DNA from: Brachynemurus nebulosus
Taxonomy: Eukaryota > Arthropoda > Insecta > Neuroptera > Myrmeleontidae
Length of the DNA: 64,000 bases
Direction: 5' to 3'
Assembly (NCBI GenBank): GCA_035578155.1
Contig: JAPWDM010000003.1
Location: 22,470,916 to 22,534,915 of the forward strand
Shown here: positions 12,837 to 24,767 of the stretch, piece after piece
How the letters are laid out: each line of letters begins with the position of its first letter
Position numbering within the stretch: the first letter of the stretch is position 1
The notes under the pieces: generated by a model
The model's database searches: none
The model's input: the letters and a program-made list of their open reading frames with translations, nothing else
What the model was told of the DNA's origin: nothing
Program-made: the position numbers and the translations under genes

Positions 12837-13511
12837 TCTATACATATAATAAAACTGTAACGAGACTATTTCTGTAAATGGAATATTTTTTGAAAATTGT
12901 ACTGATACTGATACTGAAATAGTTATCGATGTAGATATCAAGACAACGATTTTTAAAATTTTTGTCTGTCTGTCTGTCTGTTCACGCATCACGCAAAAAC
13001 TATTGAACAAATTTCAATGAAATCTGGTGTGATGATAACTCATTACCTGGGCCAACATCTAGGGTACTTTTTATTCCGGCAAAATGTCTCGTCCCCACGG
13101 GAAAATAGAAAAACCATTCTGAGCATGTGCCCACATTACGTAAAAACTATTGGACGGATTTTGATGAAATTTGGTATAGTGATAAGTTATTACCTGGGTC
13201 AACATCAAAGATACTCTTTACTTCGGGAAAATATTTCGTTATCGCAGGGAAATAGAAAAACTATTTTGAGCATGTGCAAACATAACGCAAAAACTATTGA
13301 ACGGATTTTGATGAAATTTGGTGTGGCGAGCGCTTATTGCCTTCGTCAACACTAAGGATACTTTTTATTACGGCAAAATAGAAAAACAATTTTGAGCATG
13401 TGCATGCATTATTGTTCTATGCAAGCTCTGTATAATTATTACATTTAGGTACATACTTGTCATTGAATTTAAAACAATGCGTCGTGCGAACGACGTCGCG
13501 GGTACAGCTAG
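12837..13511 (+). mobile_element. Non-autonomous Helitron
   Basis: Begins with TC (TCTATACATATAATAAAACT) and ends with GCGGGTACAGCTAG, preceded by a short hairpin CGTCGT-GCGA-ACGACG. The flanking bases are A on the left and T on the right, with no target duplication. TC...hairpin...CTAG inserted between A and T is the Helitron signature. There is no Rep/helicase coding sequence. The interior is mostly a 147-bp tandem repeat. Confidence 0.8.
12991..13415 (+). repeat. 147-bp tandem repeat inside the Helitron, about 2.9 units
   Basis: Units start at 12991, 13138 and 13285 with ACGCAAAAACTATTG or a close variant, followed by GGATTTTGATGAAATTTGGT in units 2 and 3. Each includes GAGCATGTGC. Because 147 is a multiple of three, one frame stays open across it for 112 codons (13017-13355). 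That frame is therefore not evidence of a gene. Confidence 0.9.
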
Positions 13512-14690
13512 TTGTTATACATAGTTGATAATTTTACGCACTCATTTCTTAGAATAATCAAGGTCTTCGATTATGTACTATTATGTAGTACAATTTAATC
13601 AAGTAAGAATGAAATTTTTTACGCATAATCTTATTCATAGTTTAAGTGAATACAAATTGTAATATATATTCGTTAAGTAATATTTAATCGTTTAGTATTT
13701 TCACCAATATTTATAAATGTATAGAATATCACATTATATTTGTATCATGTTCTAGAATCTTAATAAAGCCATCAGATGACTCAGTAATTTTTTAACAATT
13801 TAAATTACAAATATGTACTTCCATCTACATATACAATAAATGGAACTATTATTTTATTAATAAAAATTAAAAAAACATTTATGTATACCTATGTATATAA
13901 TTATTAAAATATATTTTATGATGATTTTTTTAAAATTTTGTAACCAAAAAAAAGAAAAAAAAAATGATATAGAAGTACATAAATTTAAAAGTGTAGCAAA
14001 TATGTATTCCTGGTGGCAGTGCTGGGGAAAATACAAATTCTTAATTAATTAGGAAACTCCTAAGTAGCATAGAACATTTTTTCAACGCAAGATAACACTA
14101 TCAATTAAAGTATGTCGAAAAATCGAAAAAGTAATTTCTGATGAAAGATTAATGTGTGCAGGGACGGACTAGAAGGAATTATTTAACCGCCTCATAATTC
14201 TTTTTTGACATTGCAATTTTTTTAGAAATGTACCTAAACTAGCATTAAGAGAACAATTTCGAAAACCTGAAATTCACTTCTAATTTGGTTTACGGTTCTT
14301 GAGAAAATTTTGGTGAAGCGGGTGACGTCATTAAATTAATTTTTTTTTAAATTATACTTTATTAAAGTAATTTCAATTAAGGCGACTGGTTAACTTTGCA
14401 TAATCTGGGTGTGAAATTTTCGTTTTCGTTATTAGGATGACGAAATTTTTTTTTGAAAATATAATTGATACAACAGAAATCTTTTTTCTACTGATACTAC
14501 GTGTCTAATTTTGATAAAATGAAAAGAATGGCTTCGTAAAAGTATTATTCTTTACGGTTTTTAAACTTGATAATTTGAATTAATCTTCGGCCACCCTCCT
14601 GTAATTCATGCGTGGATTTGCAAAAATAAAACGGTTGGATTTTCCGCAAAAATTAATTTTTCGTGCATCTACATGTGACAATTATTATCT
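13512..14690. other. AT-rich stretch, nothing recognised
   Basis: No gene or repeat boundary was identified. Phrases near 14270-14640 resemble the general style of the neighbouring TTAA element, but I could not align them to it. Confidence 0.4.
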
Positions 14691-15761
14691 TTAAGGGGGA
14701 CCACTAGTGTGATCACCTGAAAAAAAGGTGATTTTTGGGAATTTTTTTAAAAAAAACTGGATGTATGGAATGTTTTAATGTTTTAAGGATATATTCGTTG
14801 CTATATAATAAATTCATGATGACATTTTTGGACCAAAAAAGTGAGTTAGGCCGCTATTACACTGTCATAGATATATGTCAAAGTTTTATTTAATCAAAGA
14901 AATATTATAGTGTAATAAGTCAACTTTTATAATATAATATTTCTGTAACCATAGTTAAAGATACTTCTTAATATTTGATCATAGGTTTGATCAAAGATCT
15001 TTGACATATATCAATATAGTAGCGGCCTTATTCGCGATATCCCAAGGCTCCAAACAAAAAGTTCCCCCACTGCTGCAGTGATCGAGATCTACACTCTGCC
15101 TAAAATAAAAAAAAAAAAAACAAAAAACAAAAAAGCCTATTAAACTAGAAGGTATGGCCCGTGTCACGAACCTCAATCGAAAAAAAAGTTGAAATTTAAC
15201 AAAATGGCGGAGTTTTTAAGAAAAGTTTCAAATTTTGCGCGAAAATTTTATGATTTTTGGCCTGCAAAAATTACATTTTTTATTCGGTCGGAATAATGGA
15301 GGTTCATAACACGAAGAAACGTATATAAAAGAAGCTGCAATAAAAATCAAATCGATCAGATAATTTGTCTTTGAGTTATAACTGTAGCAAATTTGAAAAA
15401 TGTAGTTTTTCTTTACTTTACCTTTTAGTTTTAATCACTGAGAATTTTTACTAAAATTATTTACGATGTACTCGCTATAACGGTTATAGTAAAACTAGAT
15501 GAGTCGTTTAAATGTGCCAGAGTCTAGCTTCCCCACAACATATGACTAGCAACCTCGTCCAGAAATTCCCGAACTATGAACCTTCATACATTTCTCAATA
15601 CCTCAAAGTTAACAATGAAAATCAGAATCCGCTCTTCGAATGGCTATTTGATATATGTACTTGAAATTTTAGTATGTTATTTTCAAAGGTATAGACTATC
15701 GAAACATGCAAAAAAAAATTTTCCAATTTTTTAAAAATGTCACACTAGTGGTTCCCCTTAA
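14691..15761. mobile_element. TTAA-flanked non-autonomous element, copy 1
   Basis: TTAA lies at both ends (14691-14694, 15758-15761). Just inside are GGGGGACCACTAGTGTGA and the complement of GGGGAACCACTAGTGTGA. A related, inverted copy lies at 47709-48615. A four-base TTAA duplication is typical of piggyBac-type insertion, but the GGGG start is not the canonical piggyBac terminus, so the superfamily is open. The 61-codon minus-strand frame inside is not recognisable. Confidence 0.78.
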
Positions 15762-16190
15762 TCATAATTGTACAACATTAATACATTTATACATAATTAA
15801 CTTTTTTTTATACGTTACCTAAATGTAAAAATAATTGTGCGTACACAATTAACAATATTCTCAATTAGCACACAATTGTATGAATACGTATGTATAGTAC
15901 GTATGAGTGGGACGTGGGACGTTCCTTCAATGACCTTGAGAACAGTAGGTGATTCATTATTTAACAATTATTTTATAATCTGTATTGAATAATTTTTTTA
16001 CATGTTGTGACGAGAATACAGGTAACATCAATAGAACCTACGCCACTATAGTTAAATTATTGTTATTAAAAAATAATATCATTACAATCATTTAGTATTT
16101 TGATGAGCTACAGAAATACCTCTGATTACCGGACTCATCCTATAGCCGGATTTTTATGACGCTGGCATACTATACTAAAGCTAAAGAGCA
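15762..16190. other. AT-rich stretch, nothing recognised
   Basis: No gene, RNA or repeat end was found between the TTAA element and the hAT element. Confidence 0.45.
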
Positions 16191-16798
16191 GCTTGTAGTA
16201 GAGATGTTCGATATATCGATAACTGTAATTTTGTAACTAGTATAGAAAGATAACAGTTATCGTCAATAACTGGAATACCCAGTAACTGGTTACTTAAATA
16301 ACTCTTTTGGAAATATCGATAACATAGGTCAATATTAATATATTCGAAAGCAAGGATCACAGTAATTTATTTTAACCACCAACGGAGAATTTCAAAAAAA
16401 TAACGCCCCAGGCAAGTTACACATTTTCTATTGTAGCACATTTAAAAAACCCTTAAAAATGAACTATTGTCTATTGTACAGTTATCTATTTGTATTGTAT
16501 TTGTAATTTTGTATCCATAAAATTGTTAAAATTGTGTATATAAAGCCTAAATCCTTGTATAGACAAGTATTTGAACAGATATTGCAGATTATTTAGTATC
16601 GGTCAGTATTATAGATCTGTGCATATTTCACTAACAGAACCGTTTACACGCATATCGAATATCTTACAATATGTTAAAATATCCAAATACCATGCCAGTT
16701 ATTATAATAACTGTTATAAATAACAGTTATTTTTCAGTAACTGCTATTGCAATAACAGTTATTAGAAAATAACCGTTTAGCTCATCTTTAGTTTGTAG
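16191..16798. mobile_element. hAT-like element, 592 bp
   Basis: Element 16199-16790. The left end is TAGAGATGTTCG; the right end is the complement of TAAAGATGAGCT. Flanks GCTTGTAG and GTTTGTAG match at 7 of 8 bases. The palindromic motif AATAACAGTTATT and variants recur near both ends, as expected of subterminal transposase-binding repeats. No coding frame. Confidence 0.72.
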
Positions 16799-16837
16799 TA
16801 GCAGTGATCATAGTAGTGATATAATCACAGTTTTTCC

Positions 16838-16906
<69 letters not shown>

Positions 16907-17247
16907 AACTAACTTCAAACAATTGAAAAAAGACAGAGTTAAAACATTATATGTATGCTACCTACCACACTAAACTCCAATACCATAGCTGAAAATATAT
17001 AAGATTACCTAAAAAAAAAACTGTTGGTGTACAAAAAGACAAGAACAGGATAGATAAATACAATAATAACAGTGTTCAATAGCATCGATCACTGTAGGAG
17101 TTATAACACTTACCACAATTCACATAAAAAAGAAATGCTTAAAAGAACAGTTAAGAGAACAGTTAAGTTAAAGAGCAGTATGTTCTCTGCTCAGTGTAAA
17201 TCACAGTGTTCTAAGTAACAGTGATCACCTGAGCAGTCACATCTCTA
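16799..17247. mobile_element. Possible second hAT-type element carrying (TA)n
   Basis: Begins near CAGTGATCA and ends with CACATCTCTA, the complement of a TAGAGATGTG hAT-type end. CAGTGATCA or its complement recurs at 16803, 17087 and 17217. Its flanks do not give a convincing 8-bp duplication, so the left boundary is uncertain. Confidence 0.4.
16841..16901. repeat. (TA)n microsatellite
   Basis: An uninterrupted AT dinucleotide tract of about 60 bp. Confidence 0.95.
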
Positions 17248-17892
17248 TTTGTTCATGTTTTAACGTGTTAATAATGAATCTGATGTGACGATGCATTTGT
17301 AAACATTATGTTTTTGTTTTATAGCAGGAACTTAAGCCTAATTTTTAACAAACAGCGACCATTAGCGTTCTAGTGGCCGATTTTGCTTTTAATCGATTCA
17401 AAATTTAAAAAGTAATAAAAAATTCCAATACTATTTTTTTTATCAAATGCAGGCGTTACTATGAAATGTTGAAATTAATGAAAATAATAGGTAAGAAACA
17501 TGTATAAATTTTCTATTAGCAGTATTCTATAAACGCAAGTGATATATAAAAAAATATTTATAACATTTTTTTAGAGAGAGGGAACTATTGAAAATATGAT
17601 ATTTTAGTATCTAAGAAGAATACTTGCTAAGTATCTAAGAAGAATATTTTAGTAGTCTAAGAAGAATACTTGCTAAATTATTGTTTCCCGCCTATATAGC
17701 TACCAAAATTCGTACATGAAATTGATTGGAATGTTAACATATGTAATTATTTAATGAAAACAACGAGGTTCTATTGTAGACGCATTTATTGTCTAATTTG
17801 GAAAGACATTACCGATTTTTTCATTTGTTAATAATTCGGTATACTTTTACAAATAAAAATATTACGAAAAAGTAAAGCATTTATATCTGAAC
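17248..17892. other. AT-rich stretch; short direct repeat
   Basis: A local duplication of TCTAAGAAGAATA...TTGCTAA occurs at 17610-17680. Otherwise nothing was recognised. Confidence 0.4.
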
Positions 17893-18172
17893 CATTAACA
17901 CAATATCGCGTATACTCTTTCTCAACCTCGTATATCAAAAACTGCATGTTTTAGGACACACAAGAAACATTAAATATTTTATTTATATGTATACTTATCT
18001 ATATATATATATATTTATATATGTAAGTAGTCGGCATCAAAGGGTATAATTAGCATAAATCTTAAATTCATAATGATGAAAACACAGATTTAAATACGTT
18101 TTTTTTATGTGTCCAAAAATTGGGACTTTTCAGATACGAGGTTGAGAAAGAGTATGCGCGATGTCTCTAATG
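17893..18172. mobile_element. Short fold-back MITE, about 280 bp
   Basis: ATACTCTTTCTCAACCTCG near 17912 is matched in inverted orientation near 18141-18159, with the arms extending outwards (ATCGCG and CATTA). Arms are about 36 bp. The centre is AT-rich and non-coding. No clear target duplication was found. Confidence 0.65.
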
Positions 18173-18939
18173 CATTTTCGAATATTTATATAATGTAAAT
18201 AATTTTTACTAGAATTATCATTTGCACAACTTTACATATTCACCCCTTGCCATCTGTACCCCCTACCACTACCCACACAAAACACAAATATTTTTTCTTA
18301 ATTAACAATTCATCAATTAATTGTTACAAAAATTTCATTCGTACCAAAAGAATCTATTTTGAATATCTATTACACAAACTGTTTAATATTATCTCATAAT
18401 ACCTATACGTATGTTATGCAAACCGGATCTAAACTAAGACAAATTTTACATGACAACTCCAAGTGACAAGAATATAACTGAAAACTGGTTCATATTTTAT
18501 ATTTAAAAAATATTTTTATTTTTATTTTGTCTATCTGTTTGTATTTTATTGTTTTTAAAAATAATCAAAAGCCTTGTTCACACCTAATCATTTTTGTCGG
18601 TGTTCTTTTTTATGTATATACGAGTAGTAAAATAGTTTTTACGAAAAAATACCCTCACGGTGGACGTGCTGTGTATAAAAAACTTGATCTCGATTTAGGA
18701 GCAACTCGGTTTTGATTTATGTAAATATTTTTATTATTTATGCCTGGTTAGTCCTTATTACGTTCACCATGTATACAATATGTTTACTACATATTTTTAC
18801 CAGAGTATAATAAAAATAAACATAACAGGACACGCTTGTTTCGATTGTCAATATTCATTTTCTAAGGAAACTTATTTTTGTTCACGAAAACTTCTGGTAT
18901 ACTGACTATTTTAATATGCCATCGAAAACAGGTTTTAAA
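18173..18939. other. AT-rich stretch, nothing recognised
   Basis: No repeat ends. The 62-codon frame at 18527-18715 has no recognisable domain. Confidence 0.45.
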
Positions 18940-20295
18940 TAGTTTAAAATTTTTGATATATCAATCAGTACAAAACTTTTTAGATTATATTACAAATGAT
19001 TTGAGATACAAAAAAAAATTTTCCCCAATAAAAAAATAAATGTCGAGACGCGCCCAGTCGTTTAACGCAAACGCTTTTTTTCGAAAAGATTTATGAGGGG
19101 CACCATAATAACTTTCAAACAGCAGTCAGAACATAAAAGACTTTTTCATCATTTACATTAATTTTACTAAGGCGATACTAGGGCTTGGAATACCGGTGTC
19201 TTTTTATAATACCGGTATTTATTCGGTATTAGCACTTGAAATACCGGAATTCCGGTATTTCGGTATTTTTTCGGTATTGAATGAAGATAGTATAGAAAAA
19301 AGGAAAAAACAACATTAAAAATCATTTAATAAAATTAATTAGTAACAGAAATAATAACAAACTACATCATCTTTGCATTTTAAAAATTTAAATACATAAT
19401 TTTGTATTTTTTCTTATAGAAAAATACTTAAAAATATTCAAGAATTATGAAAAAATATGAATAAGATATCTGGTCATCTGCACATATGGAAAACATTAAG
19501 AAAAACTAAAGATATTTTAATAAAATTTATGTTGTAAATCTAACGTAAAAAAAATATTCAAAATATGTAATATATAAAGTATTTGATTTTGTTAATACCG
19601 AAACCGAAATACCGGTATTTGAAATCTTAATACCGGTTTTACCAAACGTTCAAAAATTTCCGGTATTCCGGTTTTTCGATAATACCGGAATACCGGTATC
19701 CAAGCTCTAGTTAAAAAAATATTGACTTACAGACAAATGGCATCCGTTTGAAAAAAAATTTTGAAAATTGATTAAAATCAATTGATTGATTGATCAAATG
19801 ATTGAATAAAAATTAACACTAATTTGTTTACAAAAAATGTATTTGTTAATATCTTTCGAAAACCTGTACAACCATATAGATATCCTATCTAGAAGCTACT
19901 GGTAAAATTTCAAGTCAGTTGGACGAATGTTATCTTGCTTACCGTTTTGGAAAACGTAGTTTTGAGTAAATTGTGTTTACCATTTTGTGTGCTAATACCT
20001 AACAATAACGCAATCTATAAGATATTTATGGAAATATAACTGCCCAGTAATGAAAAAAAGTTATTGACCAAACTGAAAGACTCTAAAATACTATGCGCAG
20101 CGAAGCGGTCTTTTTGAACATTTTCAACAGCTCAAAGTTGTTTCGGAAATCGGGTTCAAAACAATTTTTAAAATATTTCCGCAGTCATAATTCTTTATGA
20201 GTATCCTTCTAGAGTTTTTAGTACATCATCTAAGCCAGTAAAAAAGGAAAAGACATTTGTTTTTAAAGTGATATAACGTTTTAAAAAATTAAGTG
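18940..20295. mobile_element. TTAA-type element, degenerate copy, split by nested MITE
   Basis: Segments 19060-19175 and 19712-20290 align, in the same order, with the element at 41279-42037. Shared phrases include CATAAAAGACTTTTTCATC, AATGGCATCCGTTTGAAAA and AAAATTTCAAGTCAGTTGGA. The outer ends are degenerate (the right end is near AACGTTTTAA, where the other copy has AACGCCTTAA). A 527-bp MITE interrupts it. Boundaries are approximate. Confidence 0.65.
19179..19709. mobile_element. TA-flanked MITE rich in ACCGGTAT motifs
   Basis: Element 19181-19707. The left end is GGGCTTGGAATACCGGTGTC; the right end is the complement of GAGCTTGGATACCGGTATTC. Both are flanked by TA. ACCGGTATT-type motifs recur many times in both terminal regions, with an AT-rich centre. 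Its insertion separates two blocks contiguous in the related element at 41.3 kb, which confirms the nesting. Confidence 0.8.
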
Positions 20296-22030
20296 TAGCT
20301 TATTTATCAGATTCTAGATTAGAAAAAGAAAAATGTCTTACTATCCCTAAGGAATGGCTATAATGGGGAACTTTTAGTTTTTTATTATGATAAATAGCAT
20401 CTCTATGTAAAACTCTTTACTGTTTTTGAAGTTTAGTTTCTAGTTCGACGTACTTTAATAAAGTAAAACTTTCCTGTTAGTGATTCTAGAAGTAAACTTT
20501 ATAACATTTACTTTGTAATTATCTATACACTTGGTATAAGTTTGTATAATGTTGACAACGTTTCATAAATTTTCTCATATAAATAAAATAGAATTTACCA
20601 AAAAATTGAATGTCAGATTTTATCATAGATTTTATCTGATGATAATGATTAATGAATTTGTACATTGTAAAACGCGATACCCTAGTAAAAGCAAAATTGA
20701 TTTATGTGTGTGCACAATCTTTGTGATTGTGCATTTCGATGTCATATTATTTCCATATTGTCTAAAATTACTTTTGTATCATTCCTCAGAAACTGTTGGA
20801 TTCTAAAAAATTTGAAGTCATAATTATCAATTAAAAATAGTTAACAATGACCTATTCTCGATTGTAAAATCTTTCATTATCGATGATTGCCATTTGAATC
20901 GTAATACCTAAAACCAGTTTCTTTCCTTTCTTGCTTCCTGTTAGTAATGTTTTAGTAGAGAAAAACTTTAAATTGACACTTTATTTTTAGGGAGCTTTCG
21001 ACTGATATGTTTAAATCCAGTGTCGGACATACCGGACGGGCTGTTTAGGTAAAATTGGGGTAAATTTTGAAATAGGGTGGATATACTTTGTTATCCTTAA
21101 ATTTAAATAGTATACTTACTTGAAAACAACATGGCATATACTACTTAGTTTACCTGTTTTTTCTCAAAGTTGTAATTTAAAGCCTAAAGTCTGGACAGCT
21201 AATTTGCGATGTGAATCCCAAAATTTTACTCACAATCAGCAGAATAATAATTTTTAATAAGATTTTCAATAAGTGAATGGCCTTGTAATTAATAACTGAC
21301 CAAAATACAAGAATAATAGCTTTTAAAGAGGTTTTTTTGGCGATTGCTAGTTCGATCATCGTTATATCTATATATACAGGCTGTCTATATGTACAGTTTA
21401 AACCTATATATAAATCCTTATGGTGACAGCGGTGAGATTACAAATATATAATTTAATAATATAACGTTACATTGCAGAATGATCAAATACCATTCCATCC
21501 TCAATAAATAGTACTGTGAACTGAACTTTACAATAGATTTGTCTTGTATTATCCAAGCAAACATTTCATTAAATATACATTTAAATAATATTATACTAGG
21601 TATATTATGTATTCGTTATATTGTTGATTATACGGATTATGCCTAGCACTTTATACCATGTTGTTGTACATACTACGTATAGTTAAGTATATTTATATCG
21701 ATTATATAAAGTCAACCCGTTCACAAATCACTTTTTTTATCGATTTAAATCTGTGTATGATTGGCCATGACCTTTGACTCCTTCGTCAACATTTCAAACA
21801 ACGCCTGTAAATATTAATATATGTGTATGTATAACCGTACAAATACTGTAGTAAACACAGCTACATATTGATGTAGATATATTTACAGTATAAATTAATA
21901 TTTGCAAATGTCTTTTTGAGAATTATGTGTATTTTTAGAAAATACTATAAAATTGTATTTATCAAAGTGAATAATATTTTTACATATTTTTACATAATAC
22001 AATAATACATTTTCTTCTTTATTTTCCTCA
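20296..22030. other. AT-rich stretch, nothing recognised
   Basis: No gene or element end was found. The frames at 20549-20806 (+) and 21177-21359 (-) are short, hydrophobic and without recognisable domains. Confidence 0.45.
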
Positions 22031-22183
22031 TTCGTATATAGGGTTTCCACCTTTTTTTAAGGCAAAAAAAAAGTATTTTTCGGTTTTTTACCAAAAATAA
22101 AAAGTACAGTTAGTAAAAAAAAGTACGCATTAAATTTTTATATTATTTATTTTTCTATAAGTAGGCATTTTTTATTGCTCTTA

Positions 22184-22411
22184 ACTATATTCAGTCCTGG
22201 ATTTACACTAAGGCCACGCGGGGCACTAACCTCGAGCGGCAAATTTTAAACAGAGCGGAAAAATTTGGAATTTAACGTTTTTTTTTTTTGCTCGTTACTT
22301 TATGTTTACAAAGAAATTTTTTCGAAATTTTCGTTTTAGGAAAAACCAAGGGGTGGCATTTTTCACGATACCCCGGGTGGCACTTAGGGTAAATCCGGCT
22401 CTGGCTATCTG
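22184..22411. mobile_element. Nested hAT MITE, 212 bp
   Basis: Element 22192-22403. The left end is CAGTCCTGGATTTACAC; the right end is the complement of CAGAGCCGGATTTACCC. The flanks ACTATATT and GCTATCTG share 5 of 8 bases, a plausible eroded duplication. It is GC-richer than the surrounding DNA. A similar CAGGGCCGGATTT end occurs at 57055. Confidence 0.72.
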
Positions 22412-22456
22412 GATATTTGTGTTTTTTAAAAACATTTAAGGCATTCTTACAATCTA

Positions 22457-23713
22457 CAGTGGCTAGTCAAAAGTATTTGGACAGTCATATAACAAACAAC
22501 AAATTTTAATAGCTAAAACCAGGTGAACATGGAAATTAGTAAAAATGATGTGTTCTACATAAAATGATTTATTAACTATTTTTCTTACAAATTAATAAAA
22601 AAGACTACATCCAATTCAGTTACTATTCAAAAAATTAGCATTTTTTCACTTTAGAGTGTTTAGAGTAAATAATTAACACATATCAAAAGTATTTGGACGA
22701 TACAATTTCCATTCTTTATCAGCAATAAAAAAAAATTTGTTTTAAGTATTTAGTATTTAGGAGCGTATTCCATTGCCTTAATCACTTTTTTTAGTCGATT
22801 AACAACAGTTTAACAACTCTTTCTTGAATTTTCCAATCAATTCTTTCTACATAAAGGATATAAAGTAGAAACTAGAAAGAATTGACTGGAAAACTCAAGA
22901 AAAAATTGTTAAAATAATTCCTACTGTCAAATATGGTGGTAGATCGGTAAACGGTATATCTACTTACAATCTGTCTGGGGGTGCATGTTTCAAAGTGAAG
23001 TGGGAAATTTTCATATAACAGACAAAATAATGAATAAGTATGTTGACCTGACCATATTGAAAGAAAATTTACATGAAAATGTTAAAAAATTAAATTTGGA
23101 GGATCGTTTTTATTTTAACGGAATAACGATACAAAGCGTTCCACATACTTTGTAAGACAATGCATCCTGTATAATACCCCCAAAAGATTACAGACACCAC
23201 CTCAATCGTTGGAATTCAGTCCAATTGTGATCCTTTGACATCATTTGGGGAAAGAAATTCGATGCCATCACATTTTAAATCAACAAAGTTTAATTAAGAC
23301 TTTGAAATTAGAATGGGGTAAAATTTGGCCTGATACGACATCGAAACTAGGGAAGTCAATGCGTAATCGACTAAAAAAAGTGATTAAGGCAATGGAATAC
23401 GCTCCTAAATACAAAATACTTAAAAAAATTTTCTTTATTGCTGCTAAAAGAATGGAAATTGTATCGTCCAAATACTTTTGATATGTGTTAATTATTTACT
23501 CTATACACTCTAAAGTGAAAAAATGCTAATTTTTTAATAGTAACTGAATCGGATTTAGTTTTTTGTTTTATTAGTTTGTAAAAAAAATAGTTAATAAATC
23601 ATGTTATGTAGAACACAAGTCAAAATTTTTACTAATTTCCCTGTTCACCTGGTTTTAACTATTAAAATTTGTTTGTTATATGACTGTCCAAATACTTTTG
23701 ACTATATCCACTG
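22457..23713 (+). mobile_element. Rearranged Tc1-like element with about 345-bp inverted repeats
   Basis: Flanked by TA at 22455-22456 and 23714-23715. Both ends read CAGTGG...AGTCAAAAGTATTTGGACAG. A second copy of the AAAAGTATTTGGAC motif lies about 220 bp inside each end, the IR/DR layout of some Tc1 families. The inverted repeats extend into the transposase 3' coding region: 22757-22800 is the reverse complement of about 23362-23404. The left terminus therefore appears to be an inverted copy of the right terminus. A further hairpin (22813-22912) marks the junction. Confidence 0.82.
22865..23435 (+). pseudogene. Tc1-family transposase fragment, catalytic and C-terminal part
   Basis: Conceptual translation in shifting frames gives pieces of a Tc1 transposase. 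In order: WGCMFQSEVGNFH; MNKYVDLTILKENLHENVKK, then LNLEDRFYF; LYNTPK and TPPQS; WPDTTSKLGKSMRNRLKKVI. Tc1 proteins carry in this region the WGC strand, the second catalytic Asp after a QQD motif, the PDLNPIE motif and a C-terminal PDTT...SM..R. Here QQDND is not preserved after FYF and the PIE position reads PIVIL. Stops and frameshifts interrupt it, and the N-terminal DNA-binding region is absent. It cannot encode an active enzyme. The residual open frame runs 23245-23481. Confidence 0.8.
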
Positions 23714-24184
23714 TATATCTAAATTAATATAAATATCTATCAGTAATTCATTTTTTATTAAGTGACGCCTTGTTCCTTTCCTCACGCCATTTAATATTCA
23801 TTATTGAAAATACTCTTTCTATGAATACTGAAGTAGCAGGAATAGACAAAAGCTGACAAAAGATGGGCAGTTATTGTATGTATTTGGAAAATTATTGCAG
23901 CGTTAATTTTTTTGCAGTAGACATATCTTAAAAATGTGCACAATTAATTAATTTTACAAGAAATTCATTAATAAAATTATGTCTGACTATGTTTACTTCT
24001 GAATACAAATCATATTATGTTAATACATGGCTAAAAATGAGATGAATGAATGAAAATTTAACATACATAAAGAAAAGTATTTTAGCGTACTTTTATTCCT
24101 TTATAAAGTACAAAGTACGTTTGTCTAAAATAAATAAAGTATAATACTTTTTAAAAAAGTACGGGTGGCAACCCTATTCGTAAA

Positions 24185-24767
24185 TGCAAATGTGCATACA
24201 TTTATATGTATGTATGTCTTGAGGAATAAAAATATTGATGATGCCTCAGAAAAGTGTTTATCTATAAGGCGTCTAACGTTTAACAATGTTATAAGGTAGG
24301 AAATTTTATTTGTTTATTTGTTCAATACAGGAGGAAATGTTAGAAATCCTGTTGATAACACTGGTCGACGGCTGTTTTTAAAACGTGAGCAATTTTTTGC
24401 GATATTTAAATCAGATTCTTCAAACAATATTTGATTAGACAAAACTTCACAACTAAATGTACGTCATTCATTTCAAGGGATTTACCTGTCCTCAAAAGAT
24501 GCTGAAGAAAATTTTTTTTGTTATTTAAAATTCCTACATACATTTATGTCCTCTTTAACACTAGGACGCACTCTCGTTAAAATTACCTAATATTTGGCGG
24601 CTTAGGAATTATACCTTGAAGGCAATTTTAATGGAAAATACATAATTATTTAGCAACTACGACTATTCTCAAAATTCTTAGATTAAAATAAACGAATTCG
24701 TTTAGGAAATGTGACTCATTTTCTGGATATGACTTTTTTGTTGTTTTTGAAACTCCAATTTTGTTAA
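24185..24767. other. AT-rich stretch, nothing recognised
   Basis: No coding or repeat boundary was identified. Confidence 0.4.

Larger units (their letters stand above)
22031..24184. mobile_element. hAT-like element containing two nested elements
   Basis: Element 22039-24176. The ends are TAGGGTTTCCACC and the complement of TAGGGTTGCCACCC. The eight-base flanks TTCGTATA and TTCGTAAA differ at one base. AAAGTACG motifs lie inside both ends. A 212-bp hAT MITE and a 1257-bp Tc1 element are inserted within it, so the original was about 650 bp. No hAT transposase frame. Confidence 0.78.

Noticed and set aside
13017..13355. 112-codon frame that looks like a repeat protein
   Set aside because: It lies in the 147-bp tandem repeat of a Helitron; the frame stays open because the unit length is divisible by three.
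22865..23435. Functional Tc1 transposase
   Set aside because: Frameshifts, stops, missing N-terminus and altered catalytic motifs; annotated as a pseudogene.
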